A DNA stretch of 64,000 nucleotides from Myxococcus dinghuensis (GCF_024198235.1 NZ_JAKCFB010000004.1:248001-312000), one strand, 5' to 3'. Shown: positions 45,501 through 54,228, counted from the stretch's first letter. Translations and numbers: made by a program. Notes: generated from the letters alone by a model not told the origin.

Positions 45501-48131
45501 AAGCGCTGGGACGCGCTGGGCACCGCGAGCGAGGTGAACCCGAACGAGACGCTCAGCTACCGCTTCGCCACCGCCACGCGCCCGGCCGGCATCGCCGTGT
45601 CGTCGCTGGTGGACGCGGCCACCCAGGCCCGCCGCTATTCGGAGGAGTACACCACCGCCGCGGGCGAGGAGGTGGCGAAGGCCCGCCTCGTCCCCGAGGG
45701 GTGGGTGGTGGACGGGCTGAGGGTGTACAGCCGCCAGCAGCGAGAGAAGGCGCGGTACGTGCGCCCCAACCTCCCGGCGGACACGGACATGGCGGCGCTC
45801 GACTACGCCACCCTGCTGGGTGGCATCGAGCTGACCGAGCGCGTGCGCACCGCCGTCTTCGGCTACGAGACGGACAAGCTGCTGCGTCACCACCCGGACG
45901 TCGAGCAGACGCTGGCCACGGGCTGGTCGCTGGAGGCGGGCCGCCTTCGCGTCCAGACGCAGGAGAGCGGCGCCGGCACGCGCAGCCAGTACCTCGACGC
46001 GGCGAAGCGCGTGACGCGCTACGAGGACGAGTCGGGCAATACCTCCACGTATACCTACGACGCCCTGGGGCGCCTGCGCGGAGTGGGCCTCCCGGACGGC
46101 GCGGGCCACTGGCTGACGTATGACGCCTATGGCCGCGTGGGCCGCGTGGAGCGGGACGGCGTGGCGAAGGTCGACTTCGAGTACACGCCCGGCACCTGGC
46201 TCATGTCCGCCAAGCGCTTCCGCACGCCGGCCGACACGCTGGTGCGCAGTGAGCTCTACCAGTACGACGGCGCGGGCCGCCGCACCGTCATCACCCACGC
46301 GAACGCGGCGGGGGGAACGAAGCAGTTCCTGCTGTACTACGACGGCGCCACGCCCTCCGCCCCCGCGAACACGAGCCTTCCGGGCCTGCTCACCGCGACC
46401 GCCGGCGACGGGTACACCAAGCGGATGGAGTACCGGGCGGACGGCCTGCTGGCGAAGACGACGGTGTCGTTCACCGGCTGGCGCACCGTGGAGACGGAGG
46501 TGGCCTACACCGAGAACGGCGAGGTGGACACGGAGGTGACGCGCGTGAAGGACGCGGGCGGCGCCGTGCTGAACACCACGACGCTCGGCTACGACTGGGA
46601 TGCCTGGGGCCGGATGAGCGCGCTGACCCTGAATGGCCAGCCCTGGGCGACCGTGCAGTACAACGGCGTGGGCAAGACGGCGAAGGTGGACTTCGGGGGC
46701 GGCACGTTCGTGGAGCTGGGCTACGACGCCCTCACCCGGGAGCGCACCTCCCTCGCCCAGAAGACACCCACGTGGGCCTCGTCCATCGCGTGGAAGCTGA
46801 ACACGCGCGGCCTCACCGGCACCGAGTCCCTCGACGTCGGCGGCACGCCGCTCACGCGCCAGTACGACTACTCGCCGCGGGGCTTCCTCACGGGCGCCTG
46901 GGACTCGCAGCACACCTACGCGTATGGCTTCGACGCGGCGGGCTTGCCACGCTCCATCTCCGACGACACGGGCACGCGCACGCTCGTGGTGGGCGGCAAC
47001 ACGCTGGTGGCCGGCGGTGTGACGTACGTGATGGACGGGCTGGGTCGCACCGTGAGCCGGGACGACCTGACCCTGACGTATGGAGCCGATGGACAGGTGG
47101 CCACGGCGCAGAAGGGCGCCCACGGCTGGAGCTTCTTCCACGACGAGGACGGGGAGCGGCTCCTCAAGCGCGATGCGTCGGGGGCCCCCCTGGCGGCCTA
47201 CTTGAAGGGCGGTGGCTACCTGGACGCGACGGGCCTCACCCTGCCGGTGCGCGTGGACGGGCAGCTCGTCGGCGCGCTCCAGAACGGGACGTTCCGCCTC
47301 TCGAGCACGGACCGCCGGGGCACGGTGCTGGCGGACGCGGATGGCACGGCCCGGCTGCCCTCACCGTTCGGCGACCGCGCCATCCACCCGACCGGCTCCG
47401 CCGCGCTGGACTTCGTGGAGAAGGCCTACGACGCGGACCTGGGCTTCGTGCGCATGGGCGTGCGTGACTACGATCCGCGCATCCACCGCTTCACGACGCC
47501 AGACCCGCTGTTCCTCGAGGACCTGGAGAAGTGCCGGGAGAGCCCGGTGGAGTGCAACCTCTACAGCTACGTGAGCAACCGGCCGTTGGACCTCGTGGAC
47601 CCCACGGGCACCGAGGAGAAGAAGGTGACGTCCGGCGACCCGGTGGGGAACATGGTGAGCGTGGCCGCGCCCGTCGCCGTGGCCGCGGGCGTGCGCGTGG
47701 GAGGCCCCAAGGTCGTCTCCGGCGTCAAGGCGACCTACTCCCTGGGCAAGCGCATCCTCAACAACCCCGTCGTCTCCGCGGTCCGCAAGGGCAATGCCGC
47801 CATCAAGGTCGTGAAGTTCATCGGTGGCTGCATCGACGGCAGCAACCCCTTGTGCGCCGAGCCGCCGTCCCAGAGCCGCGCGCGCTTCATCCGCGAGGGC
47901 ATCCAGGAGCTGCAGCAACAGCAGAACCTCATCCACCAGGAGCTGAAGCACTACCTGGACGAGGCGATGCAATCGACCCCGGACCAGGAGCGCATGGACT
48001 TCGTCCACCAGCGCATCCAGGAACTCTACGGCCAGACGCAGGACCTCCAGCAGAAGATCGACAAGGCGACGGAGAACCTGGAGAGCGCCGAGGAGGAGAC
48101 GCGGGAGTTCTACCAGGAGCACCAGAAGTAG
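42594..48131 (+). CDS. Exported SpvB/TcdB-like Rhs-repeat protein
   Basis: 1845 residues from the ATG at 42594. A Sec leader (FRRLVGGTALLISPLALA) precedes an SpvB-like N-terminal domain. FG-GAP/VCBS-type blades carry DLNSDQQPDF, DVNGDSLPDI and DVNRDGMADM (about residues 464-585). YD/Rhs repeats then run from about 900 to 1600 (YTYDALGRLRGVGLPDG, YDAYGRVGRVERDG, YGADGQVATAQKG). The Rhs core ends in GVRDYDPRIHRFTTPDPLF, then NLYSYVSNRPLDLVDPTG. After that comes a variable tail of about 173 residues, with a hydrophobic stretch and a Gln/Glu-rich coiled coil. Rhs shells enclose and release their tail domain; in Tc toxins the B and C subunits form this shell. The tail matches no toxin family I know. 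Confidence 0.9.
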   Translation: MKLPTLFRRLVGGTALLISPLALAQPAGFTDAKIQPPQLTAPQRGSLVGTYAQTAFGAADVARGGFALASPFSTPKDRGELLASPFPTYSSDAGLSEWGHGWQTRLEIRRWRVRGDLDYATDELTSPWGRLIRGSDGYWYPADMTPAVRVEQTATGLTAYHPDGSVWSFGDGAGGVAGSAQVDTTKGTFAWHLREVVSPTGRKTRFTYEANSTGRLFVKTVQYGGTGNDFQYQVDLGYATLAKPIDDFRSSKRLRLDRRVASVAVKARNATSGLFEPRWQYQLAYEEPVEGVAFYLTQVDQTYGAAPTQTVGPTARYTYFKSTDALQAASFARVTKLDATLASAGQDAIQPWRATLLDEDEDGRLDFEHAQAQTLYVQEDTGFRAEPLPPPDANTQTVCRPTASASNEPRLLAKLRPNQLKPDVVAITAVSGATEVKVCDRAGALLSQQSLSGAWQPGPHTRFVDLNSDQQPDFVRVVPGGFQVRPNTSTAAPSTSFGATLTGTLTPSVSATASWVHDVNGDSLPDIVARLSNGLHVWPGTGQFSFDSASSRLYPVLTKTGASLAQLSTYTVMFVDVNRDGMADMLLSKPGLALLFVNNGTEFREVTVPALTFFNGTTSALAQGDFAGSGNTSLTVTKGLDAYSASLDGPETGLLKSADDGKGTVLGFTYTRLPAAPGARYRQPVLASLTSASSGYDAVTYGYEYFGANYHSQGGYLLGFDSVVRSAPLERHAVDFLNGDTFAGLQLSDTRTDALTPFVKEVSFRQYEDATFQGVPYKRLKEEGQGFQDALVPGAALTESTRTLTFDGVCPQQQSRVTPWGTLSTNQSRAYLPALAKHLHCLPATLSFTGTHPQEPTLDFSYQGTLTRNAVGLVEKVEAQGPQGAMPLQTVSYWPDYTVKTVSEPGRGTTSFEYAPGRLLLSKVIQPDGMVVEVTERHPLHDGMLTLVTRHGATAHTERFRYDGMERLSKRWDALGTASEVNPNETLSYRFATATRPAGIAVSSLVDAATQARRYSEEYTTAAGEEVAKARLVPEGWVVDGLRVYSRQQREKARYVRPNLPADTDMAALDYATLLGGIELTERVRTAVFGYETDKLLRHHPDVEQTLATGWSLEAGRLRVQTQESGAGTRSQYLDAAKRVTRYEDESGNTSTYTYDALGRLRGVGLPDGAGHWLTYDAYGRVGRVERDGVAKVDFEYTPGTWLMSAKRFRTPADTLVRSELYQYDGAGRRTVITHANAAGGTKQFLLYYDGATPSAPANTSLPGLLTATAGDGYTKRMEYRADGLLAKTTVSFTGWRTVETEVAYTENGEVDTEVTRVKDAGGAVLNTTTLGYDWDAWGRMSALTLNGQPWATVQYNGVGKTAKVDFGGGTFVELGYDALTRERTSLAQKTPTWASSIAWKLNTRGLTGTESLDVGGTPLTRQYDYSPRGFLTGAWDSQHTYAYGFDAAGLPRSISDDTGTRTLVVGGNTLVAGGVTYVMDGLGRTVSRDDLTLTYGADGQVATAQKGAHGWSFFHDEDGERLLKRDASGAPLAAYLKGGGYLDATGLTLPVRVDGQLVGALQNGTFRLSSTDRRGTVLADADGTARLPSPFGDRAIHPTGSAALDFVEKAYDADLGFVRMGVRDYDPRIHRFTTPDPLFLEDLEKCRESPVECNLYSYVSNRPLDLVDPTGTEEKKVTSGDPVGNMVSVAAPVAVAAGVRVGGPKVVSGVKATYSLGKRILNNPVVSAVRKGNAAIKVVKFIGGCIDGSNPLCAEPPSQSRARFIREGIQELQQQQNLIHQELKHYLDEAMQSTPDQERMDFVHQRIQELYGQTQDLQQKIDKATENLESAEEETREFYQEHQK

Positions 48132-48157
48132 CCCCTCGCGCGAACGCCTGAAACACG

Positions 48158-48190
48158 AGGGGGACCGGCGCCAGCGGCATCGGTCCCCCT
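48158..48190 (-). terminator. Terminator between convergent genes
   Basis: AGGGGGACCG (48158-48167) pairs perfectly with CGGTCCCCCT (48181-48190), with a 13-base loop. On the minus strand the stem is followed by CGTGTTTCAG, a weakly U-rich tail. The same tail sequence follows the terminator at 59161. It can serve the Rhs gene and the gene at 48220. Confidence 0.75.
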
Positions 48191-48219
48191 TGGCTCGTCA
48201 CGAGACGGGCGCGTCGGGT

Positions 48220-49152
48220 CTACGGTGAGCCCTTCAGCGCCTCCAGCTCGCGCGCGTTGGCGGCGCGCGTGCGCGGCTTGCCCTTCTCCAGGGAGATGAA
48301 GGTGGCCTTGCTGCCCTGGACACAGGCGACCGCGCCCTCGACGGAGGGCGACGTCTTCAAGGTGTCACAGCGCCCCAGGAAGGCCACCTGCCGCGTCGCG
48401 GGGTCCACGCCCCAGGCGATGGCGTGGAACTTCCCCGCGGCCCCCGCCTGCCCTCCTCCGCTGACGACGGTGAGCCAGGCTCCCTCCACCAGTTCGTGCG
48501 TGTAGAGCACGTCATAGCGCTCCGGCACGCACTCCGGCGGGGTGCTCCCGGCCTTGCACTTCTGCGCCGAACGGATCTTCTCGAACAGCGCCGCGTCCAC
48601 CCGCGCGGAGAACGTGGGCGCGGGCAGCTCGTAGCGCGCCGGCCCCACCTTCTCCATGCCCGCGCAGCCGCGCTTGCCGTCGGAGGCGGAGATGCGCAGC
48701 GTGAGCGACACGGGCTGCGCGCCCTGGCTGGTGGCCTGCACGAACGCCGTTCCCGTCTGCGCGAGCGACTCCGGGACGGTGACGGAGAACGCCCCGATGA
48801 AGTCCGAAGGACCGTCATCCTGGTCGGTCAACATCAGTTGCAGCGAACCACCCACGCCCACCGGCAGCCAGGCCCCCGAGCGCGTCTCCGCCAGCGGCAG
48901 GCTGTTCCAGGCCAGGACGGTCGAGTCCTCCAACCGCGGCCCGATGACGGCGGGCGTCGCGCCCTCCGCGTCCGCGACCATGGCGGTCAGCTCCGGGTCC
49001 GGGAGAGAGCCTTCGTCCCATGGCGCCCCACTCGCGTTCGTCTCCGCGACCTTCGACACCAGCGGAGACACGAACAGCTCCTTGCAGGCCCGGTAGTCCT
49101 CCGCCCAGGCCCGCGTGGAGACACAGAGCACCAACCACACCCAACGTCGCAT
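48220..49152 (-). CDS. Exported protein with C2-like domain
   Basis: 310 residues; GAGAGGAAG lies before the ATG. A short signal peptide (WVWLVLCVSTRAWAED) is present. The segment LMLTDQDDGPSDFIGAF matches the calcium-loop pattern of C2 domains (DxDxxxxDxIG). A second half with CRGC-spaced Cys and an Ala/Gly-rich beta region follows. No enzyme motif is seen. The gene is last of a possible minus-strand operon with the beta-propeller lipoprotein (40-base gap) and the DUF418 gene. C2-like membrane or calcium binding is inferred. Confidence 0.72.
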   Translation of the reverse strand: MRRWVWLVLCVSTRAWAEDYRACKELFVSPLVSKVAETNASGAPWDEGSLPDPELTAMVADAEGATPAVIGPRLEDSTVLAWNSLPLAETRSGAWLPVGVGGSLQLMLTDQDDGPSDFIGAFSVTVPESLAQTGTAFVQATSQGAQPVSLTLRISASDGKRGCAGMEKVGPARYELPAPTFSARVDAALFEKIRSAQKCKAGSTPPECVPERYDVLYTHELVEGAWLTVVSGGGQAGAAGKFHAIAWGVDPATRQVAFLGRCDTLKTSPSVEGAVACVQGSKATFISLEKGKPRTRAANARELEALKGSP

Positions 49153-49192
49153 CGTTCTTCCTCTCCCAGAGCCCGGCGCTCGTCAGCCGCGG

Positions 49193-50758
49193 CTACAGAC
49201 CCAGCGCGTATAGCTTGTTCCGATCCGCCACGTAGACCCGGTCCTTCACGATGATGGGGTCACGCAACGCACCGCCCTCCGACGTCCCCACGAGCGCCTG
49301 CTTCGTCGCGCTCCACAACGTCGTCAAGGTGGAGACGGCGATGACGTGGAGCCCCGTCCGCGAGGCGATGACCAGCGTGGGCACGCTGTTGCCCGAAGCA
49401 TCCTTCGTCCCAGAGGCCGCGGCAATCGACGTGGTGCGCTTCCCCGCGTATGGCGTGGTGGAAAAATCCAGCAAATCCCTCCCGTACCAGGGAACGATGA
49501 CGTCGTAGACGCCCGGGAGCGTCATCGTCAGCGGCGTGCCGCCAGAGAGCGCATCGAACGAGTAGAGGACCGTCCCCGGGTTCGCGCCGGAGCTCTCCTG
49601 CGCGGCGACGATGGCGCGCCCACCCACGAGCACGGGGGCTTGATAACCGGTGATCTGGGACGACGGGAAGGGCGCGGAGCGATAGAGGCTGGCGCCGTTG
49701 TAGCCGCCGTTGCGGATGTTGAACGTCACCGCGCCCGTGGCCAGGTCCCGCTCCAGCAGGTAGATGCGATTGGTCGCGACGCTGATGTGGCTGGCGGGCT
49801 CCAGGCTCACCGGGTTCCAGCGCTGCGCGCCCGTGGCCAGGTCCCAACCGTAGAGGCCGGTGGCGAAGGGACGAGGCTGGTTGGGGTCGCAGTTGGTGGA
49901 GCACTGGAAGTTGTAGATGGCCGCCAGGTAGATGAAGCCGTTGTCCGTGGCGATGGAGCCCAGCCGGTCCTCGGCGGTGTCCCACTGGTGCAGCGGGAAG
50001 ACCCGCGTGCCCCCGTAGTAGCCATAGGTGTTCAGCTCCAGGAGCGGGACGCCGCGCTTGTCGAACGAGCGCAGGCCCAGCTTGGGACCATGGAGATGGT
50101 ACTGGTTGTTGAGCCACAGCCGCGTGCCGTCCGACAGCGACTGGCCCCAACTGTCGTTACCGCTCAGCTCGTACTCCGCATAAGGGATGGTGCCCCCGGA
50201 GTAGTAGTTCGCGCCGAACTGCTGGCTCCAGAGACGGGCGCCATCGTCGTTGCGGAGGACTCCCTGGCGGGTCTCGTAGACGTTGCCCCCGATGTTCTTC
50301 TCATAGGTGAAGAAGCTGGGCCAGTGTCCCCGGTTGTCGTTGAGGAGCCGGTCGACGCTCCACACGCGAACCCCCGTGTCGACCGCCACCTTGTCGATGG
50401 CGGGGCTCCCCGCGGAGCCGACGTGCGTGGGGTTGGAGTTCCACGTCACATAGACACCCGCGGTGTCCGCGATGGCGCGCTCCATGCCCTGGACGGAGCG
50501 GTCCACGCCGGCGACGGGCGCGTACTCCCACAGCTTGCGCAGCGGATACCAGGCGCAGCCATCGGACGCCGATGAACGCCGTGCGTCGTGGCCGAGCGTG
50601 CTCCACGCGCTCGTCCCCGTGCACGCGGGCACCACGGCCGCCTCGCTCACGACAGGAGATGGGTTGCTCGGAGAAGGCTCGACCGGAATGCCGCCTCCAC
50701 AGGCGACGAGCCCCACGGTGGACCCCAACGACACCACTGCCCGGATGCTTCGCGTCAT
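49193..50758 (-). CDS. PQQ-like beta-propeller lipoprotein
   Basis: 521 residues from the ATG at 50758; earlier in-frame starts bury the lipobox LGSTVGLVAC. The mature protein repeats the PQQ-binding-like beta-propeller pattern: TGVRVWSVDR, DGARLWSQQF, LATGAQRWNPVS, LYSFDALSGGTP, VSTLTTLWSATK and DRNKLYALGL. Such propellers serve as binding platforms or as non-enzymatic assembly factors (BamB-like). The dehydrogenase metal and cofactor residues are not evident. It lies 50 bases after the DUF418 gene on the same strand. Confidence 0.85.
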   Translation of the reverse strand: MTRSIRAVVSLGSTVGLVACGGGIPVEPSPSNPSPVVSEAAVVPACTGTSAWSTLGHDARRSSASDGCAWYPLRKLWEYAPVAGVDRSVQGMERAIADTAGVYVTWNSNPTHVGSAGSPAIDKVAVDTGVRVWSVDRLLNDNRGHWPSFFTYEKNIGGNVYETRQGVLRNDDGARLWSQQFGANYYSGGTIPYAEYELSGNDSWGQSLSDGTRLWLNNQYHLHGPKLGLRSFDKRGVPLLELNTYGYYGGTRVFPLHQWDTAEDRLGSIATDNGFIYLAAIYNFQCSTNCDPNQPRPFATGLYGWDLATGAQRWNPVSLEPASHISVATNRIYLLERDLATGAVTFNIRNGGYNGASLYRSAPFPSSQITGYQAPVLVGGRAIVAAQESSGANPGTVLYSFDALSGGTPLTMTLPGVYDVIVPWYGRDLLDFSTTPYAGKRTTSIAAASGTKDASGNSVPTLVIASRTGLHVIAVSTLTTLWSATKQALVGTSEGGALRDPIIVKDRVYVADRNKLYALGL

Positions 50759-50807
50759 GACACGACCCCCACGTAGTGGCGTGCCGATACGGGCCACGCC
50801 AGGAGAC

Positions 50808-52127
50808 TCAGGAGACCGCCGCCCCCACCGCGCCGCCACCCGCCCCCAGGCGCATGGGCTGCGCCTTCCCGTAGGTCAGCGAGCGCCACAGCCACTCGGC
50901 CGGACCGAAGCGGAAGCGCGCCAACCACCAGCGGCTGATGAACGTCTGCACCACGAAGATGCCCAGCGCCACGCCGACACTCCAGGACGGCGGCACCTTC
51001 GCGATGAACCCCAACCCCCAGCCATTGTAGAGCCACACGCTGACCACCGACTGCGTGAGGTAGTTCGTCAGCGCCATGCGGCCCACCGGGGAGAACCACC
51101 CGAAGACCCGCTGTGACCACGGCTCACGGGAGGCCAGGGCGAAGCCCGCCAGATACGCCGCCGCCAATCCCAGGTAGCCCAGCTCCTGGAGGGTGGAGGA
51201 GAGCACCATCCAATCCGCGCCCGACACGTCCACCACGCCCTCCGCGCGCAGACGGGACGTGACCACGAAGAAGCCATTGCCCAGGATGCCCACCAGGAGG
51301 CCCCAGCGCAGCAACTTCCCGTGGAAGGCCCGGTGGCGTTCGAGGTCCTGGAGCAGCAGGTGCCGGCCCGCCAGGAGTCCGAGCAGGAAACGCCCCAGGA
51401 TGAGCCCCATCCACAGCAGCCGCTGGGGACGCAGCATCCCCTCCACGTTGAAGCGGGCCGTCCCCACCAGCGAGCCCCAGAACGACTCGCCCGAGAGCGC
51501 CTCCAGGAGCCGCGCGCGGCTCGCCGTCTCCAGGGCGCGCGTCGCCTTCGCGGCGTCCTTCGCCAGTTCGGCGCCGTGCAGCCAGATGGGCACGAAGCGG
51601 TCGACGACCGCGTAGACCAGGGGGACCACCACCAGCATCGTCACCGCCCAGTAGAACAACGTCCGGTCGGAGCGGGCACGGAACAGCAACAACACGAACC
51701 CCACCAGCGCGTACGCGTTGAGCACGTCGCCACACCAGATGGCGTACTGGTGCGTCAGGCCGATGCCCAGCAGCACCAGGAGGCGCCGCGAGTAGACGGG
51801 GACGACGGAGGCGCCGCGCGCCTGCGCCCGCGCGAGCTGGATGGAGAAGCCCAGCCCGAAGAGGAACGCGAACAGCGTCACGAACTTCTGGTTCACGAAG
51901 AAGTTGTAGAGGTGGGTGACAGCCGTCTCGAACGCGGAGGCGGACAACGCCTGGCTCTGGTCGCGGGGCATCATCACGCGCCCGCTGAACCACGACACGC
52001 TGTTGGAGACGAAGACGCCACACAGGGCGAAGCCGCGCAGCACATCCACCAGGGTGACCCGCTCGGAGACATCCACCGGGCGGGCATCACCATGAGAGGC
52101 TGACGCGACAGAAGCAGGGTCGGACAT
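50808..52127 (-). CDS. DUF418-family membrane protein (YeiB-like)
   Basis: 439 residues with about ten transmembrane helices. The N-terminal VDVLRGFALCGVFVSN and FFVNQKFVTLFAFLFGLGFS are typical of the family, and the C-terminal DUF418 domain carries SPVGRMALTNYLTQS followed by VWLYNGWGLGF. Related proteins belong to the acyltransferase-3/OafA-like superfamily of inner-membrane enzymes. No substrate is established for the family. The start lacks a strong ribosome binding site but is the first Met of a hydrophilic N-terminus of about 25 residues. Confidence 0.9.
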   Translation of the reverse strand: MSDPASVASASHGDARPVDVSERVTLVDVLRGFALCGVFVSNSVSWFSGRVMMPRDQSQALSASAFETAVTHLYNFFVNQKFVTLFAFLFGLGFSIQLARAQARGASVVPVYSRRLLVLLGIGLTHQYAIWCGDVLNAYALVGFVLLLFRARSDRTLFYWAVTMLVVVPLVYAVVDRFVPIWLHGAELAKDAAKATRALETASRARLLEALSGESFWGSLVGTARFNVEGMLRPQRLLWMGLILGRFLLGLLAGRHLLLQDLERHRAFHGKLLRWGLLVGILGNGFFVVTSRLRAEGVVDVSGADWMVLSSTLQELGYLGLAAAYLAGFALASREPWSQRVFGWFSPVGRMALTNYLTQSVVSVWLYNGWGLGFIAKVPPSWSVGVALGIFVVQTFISRWWLARFRFGPAEWLWRSLTYGKAQPMRLGAGGGAVGAAVS

Positions 52128-52210
52128 GAAACAAGCAGAGTCTCACGTCCTCCCGCCGTCAACCGGAGGCGCCATTTGCTGGCGCCCGTCCGGCCATGAC
52201 GCACCGCGAA

Positions 52211-52672
52211 CTACCCGTGGCGGTGACGCACCTCGCAGCGGTCCGCGCGCCACTCGCCATGACGCTCGCGCTCGCAGGCGATCCGCTCCCGCTCCAGCCG
52301 CTCGCGGCGCTCGCGCTCCAGCCGGGCCTGACGCTCGCGCTCCTCGCGCTCCCGACGCTCGCGTTCCAACCGGACCTGACGCTCCCGCTCGGCGCGCTCG
52401 CGTTCCAACCGGGCCTGACGCTCGCGCTCCTCACGCTCCCGACGCTCGCGCTCCAGCCGGGCCTGACGCTCACGTTCCGCGCGCTCGCGCTCCAGCCGGG
52501 CCTGACGCTCACGTTCCTCGTTCGTCCGGCGGTCGTTGTTGCGCTGACCTTCCGCCCACTGCGTCACGGTGCCCGTCGACTTGATGGGGGAAGCCGCATG
52601 CACCTGCGCGAGAACCGGAGAACCCACCGAGAGGGCACAAACCACGAGGACCCGCATCAGCTTGCCGTGCAT
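52211..52672 (-). CDS. Exported Arg/Glu-rich repeat protein (long charged helix)
   Basis: 153 residues from the ATG at 52672, chosen because AAGGAGG lies 7 bases upstream. Residues 1-23 form a signal peptide (VLVVCALSVGSPVLAQ). Most of the mature protein is a repeat of the form EERERQARLERERAERER (29-residue period), in which R and E alternate to give a single stable alpha-helix or coiled coil. It ends in a Cys-pair tail (IACERERHGEWRADRCE). No family beyond ER-rich helices is recognised. It may act as a periplasmic rod or spacer. Confidence 0.75.
   Translation of the reverse strand: MHGKLMRVLVVCALSVGSPVLAQVHAASPIKSTGTVTQWAEGQRNNDRRTNEERERQARLERERAERERQARLERERREREERERQARLERERAERERQVRLERERREREERERQARLERERRERLERERIACERERHGEWRADRCEVRHRHG
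52290..52530. repeat. 87-bp tandem repeat coding the Arg/Glu helix
   Basis: Direct repeats with an 87-bp period (for example ccgggcctgacgctcgcgct at 52322 and again at 52409) and a degenerate 36-51-bp sub-structure. Length changes by slippage or recombination are expected here. Confidence 0.75.
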
Positions 52673-52800
52673 GACTGCCTCCTTCGCGGCGCTCATCGCC
52701 GCCATCTGCACAGTCTGACGCGTCCCCCCGCGCTCTATTCAGCCACCAACGCCCCGCCCCCTTCGGCGTACATCGCGACGGGGGCGAGCCACACGGGTCG

Positions 52801-54228
52801 TCACACTCCCGCGCCAGGAGTGGAGGTGGGCCTCGACTCGGAGGGAACCAGCCAGAGCGCGGAGGCGGCGAAGACCGACACGACGGTCCAGAAGAAGAAG
52901 CGGAACTCGGAGCTGACGGTGAGCAGCAGGTACGACAGGCCGTACAGGAGCCCCGAGGCCGCGACCCAGAACATCCGCCCGCCATCCCGCCGCCTCCGGA
53001 AGAAGCCCACGACCGAGAGCACGAGGGCGGCCACCATCCACATCCAGCCCCGGAAGAAGGACTCGGGCCACGCGTCGCGCATGGCCGCCAGCCCACGATG
53101 CACCGCGGTGTGCGACCGCACCTGGAGGCCATAGTCGTTCGCGTCGATGGACCGGTGGTACAGGTGGAGCGAGCCCCCCACGCCCAACGTGGCCGCGAAG
53201 GCCGCGAGCCGATGCGACAGATAGGCCCTGGGGTACGTGCGCACCAGCCGCGACCATTCCCGAGCGAGGGGCTCTTTCGCATCGCGCATCAGCGCGGTGG
53301 TGATGGCGCCCTTCGCGGGGTCGCCCCACAGGATGGGTTCGACGGAGTACGGGTCATGGAGCCTGGCCGGTGTCGTCCGGTCCCAGTTCCAACCCAGCGA
53401 GAACAGCGGCGAGCCCTCCATCGCCTCGGGGGCTCGGACGTAGACGCCCACCGCGTCGAAGACGAACAGCGCGCTGCTGATCGAGGTCCTGCGGACCGAC
53501 GCGGCCCGCTCGACGAGGCCGGGCAGCGCGGCCAGCAGCAGCAGCGCGCCCACGCAGGCCCCCACCCATCTGCTCGTGCGCGCGCGCACGGCGGGGAAGC
53601 CGGCGACGACCCAGGGCACCAACACGGCGCTGGCGATGACCGCGTTGTGTCGGGTCAGGGCCGCCGCGGCCAGGCACACCAGCGCCCACCCCGCCCGTCC
53701 TCGCGTCCGCAGCAGCACGCCCCACAGCAGCACCACCGCGGCGAGCACGTCCTTCCAGAGCGTCACCCCGAGGGCCCACGTCGTGGGGAGCCCGAGGAAG
53801 ACGACGAGCAGCACGAGCGCCACCAGGCCCCGCCGCCCCGAGGCATCCCTCAAGAGCGCCGCGCATCCCAGGGTGAGGCCCAACACCTGGACACACAGCA
53901 CCGGCCACGTGGAGCCCACCAGCCAGTAGCTCTTTCCGAGCAGGAACGCGACGAAGGGAGAGTGCCAATCCGAGTATTCGCCGCGGAGCCCCTCCGTCAG
54001 CATGGAGAGCGAGTCGGACGACATCAGGCCGGGATTGAACGCGATGAAGAGGAGCAGTGCCCAGACGAGCGCCACCACGGCCCGGAGCCCTCCACCCGAG
54101 AGCCATCTTCCCCACGGCCCCATTCTCCGCCGCGCGTCCGGGGCCTCGAGCCCTCTCGACGCAGGGGTCAGGGCAGCGGTGCGCGACGCGACTTCGGGTT
54201 CAGGCTGTTGCTGAATACCGTGCGCCAT
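52801..54228 (-). CDS. Polytopic membrane protein, GT-C glycosyltransferase-like
   Basis: 475 residues. A charged N-terminus of about 50 residues is followed by eleven or so hydrophobic helices (ALVWALLLFIAFNPGL, PVLCVQVLGLTLGCAALL, VALVLLVVFLGLPTTWALG, LAAVVLLWGVLL). The first luminal/periplasmic loop has SSDSLSMLTEGLRGEYSDWHSPF, placed where GT-C enzymes hold their acidic catalytic site. A large soluble loop lies in the C-terminal half (IDANDYGLQVRSHT). Such enzymes move sugars from polyprenyl-phosphate donors to lipids or proteins. Donor and acceptor are unknown and the family call is inferred from topology. Confidence 0.75.
   Translation of the reverse strand: MAHGIQQQPEPEVASRTAALTPASRGLEAPDARRRMGPWGRWLSGGGLRAVVALVWALLLFIAFNPGLMSSDSLSMLTEGLRGEYSDWHSPFVAFLLGKSYWLVGSTWPVLCVQVLGLTLGCAALLRDASGRRGLVALVLLVVFLGLPTTWALGVTLWKDVLAAVVLLWGVLLRTRGRAGWALVCLAAAALTRHNAVIASAVLVPWVVAGFPAVRARTSRWVGACVGALLLLAALPGLVERAASVRRTSISSALFVFDAVGVYVRAPEAMEGSPLFSLGWNWDRTTPARLHDPYSVEPILWGDPAKGAITTALMRDAKEPLAREWSRLVRTYPRAYLSHRLAAFAATLGVGGSLHLYHRSIDANDYGLQVRSHTAVHRGLAAMRDAWPESFFRGWMWMVAALVLSVVGFFRRRRDGGRMFWVAASGLLYGLSYLLLTVSSEFRFFFWTVVSVFAASALWLVPSESRPTSTPGAGV

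Noticed and set aside
38847..47141. Minus-strand open frame of 2764 codons
   Set aside because: It is antisense to the lipoprotein and Rhs genes, is rich in His/Arg/Gly/Ala with no domain, and arises from the high third-position GC of the real genes.
52196..53134. Plus-strand frame with Leu/Thr/Pro repeats across the Arg/Glu gene
   Set aside because: It is the antisense image of the charged repeat. The minus strand has the ribosome binding site and signal peptide.
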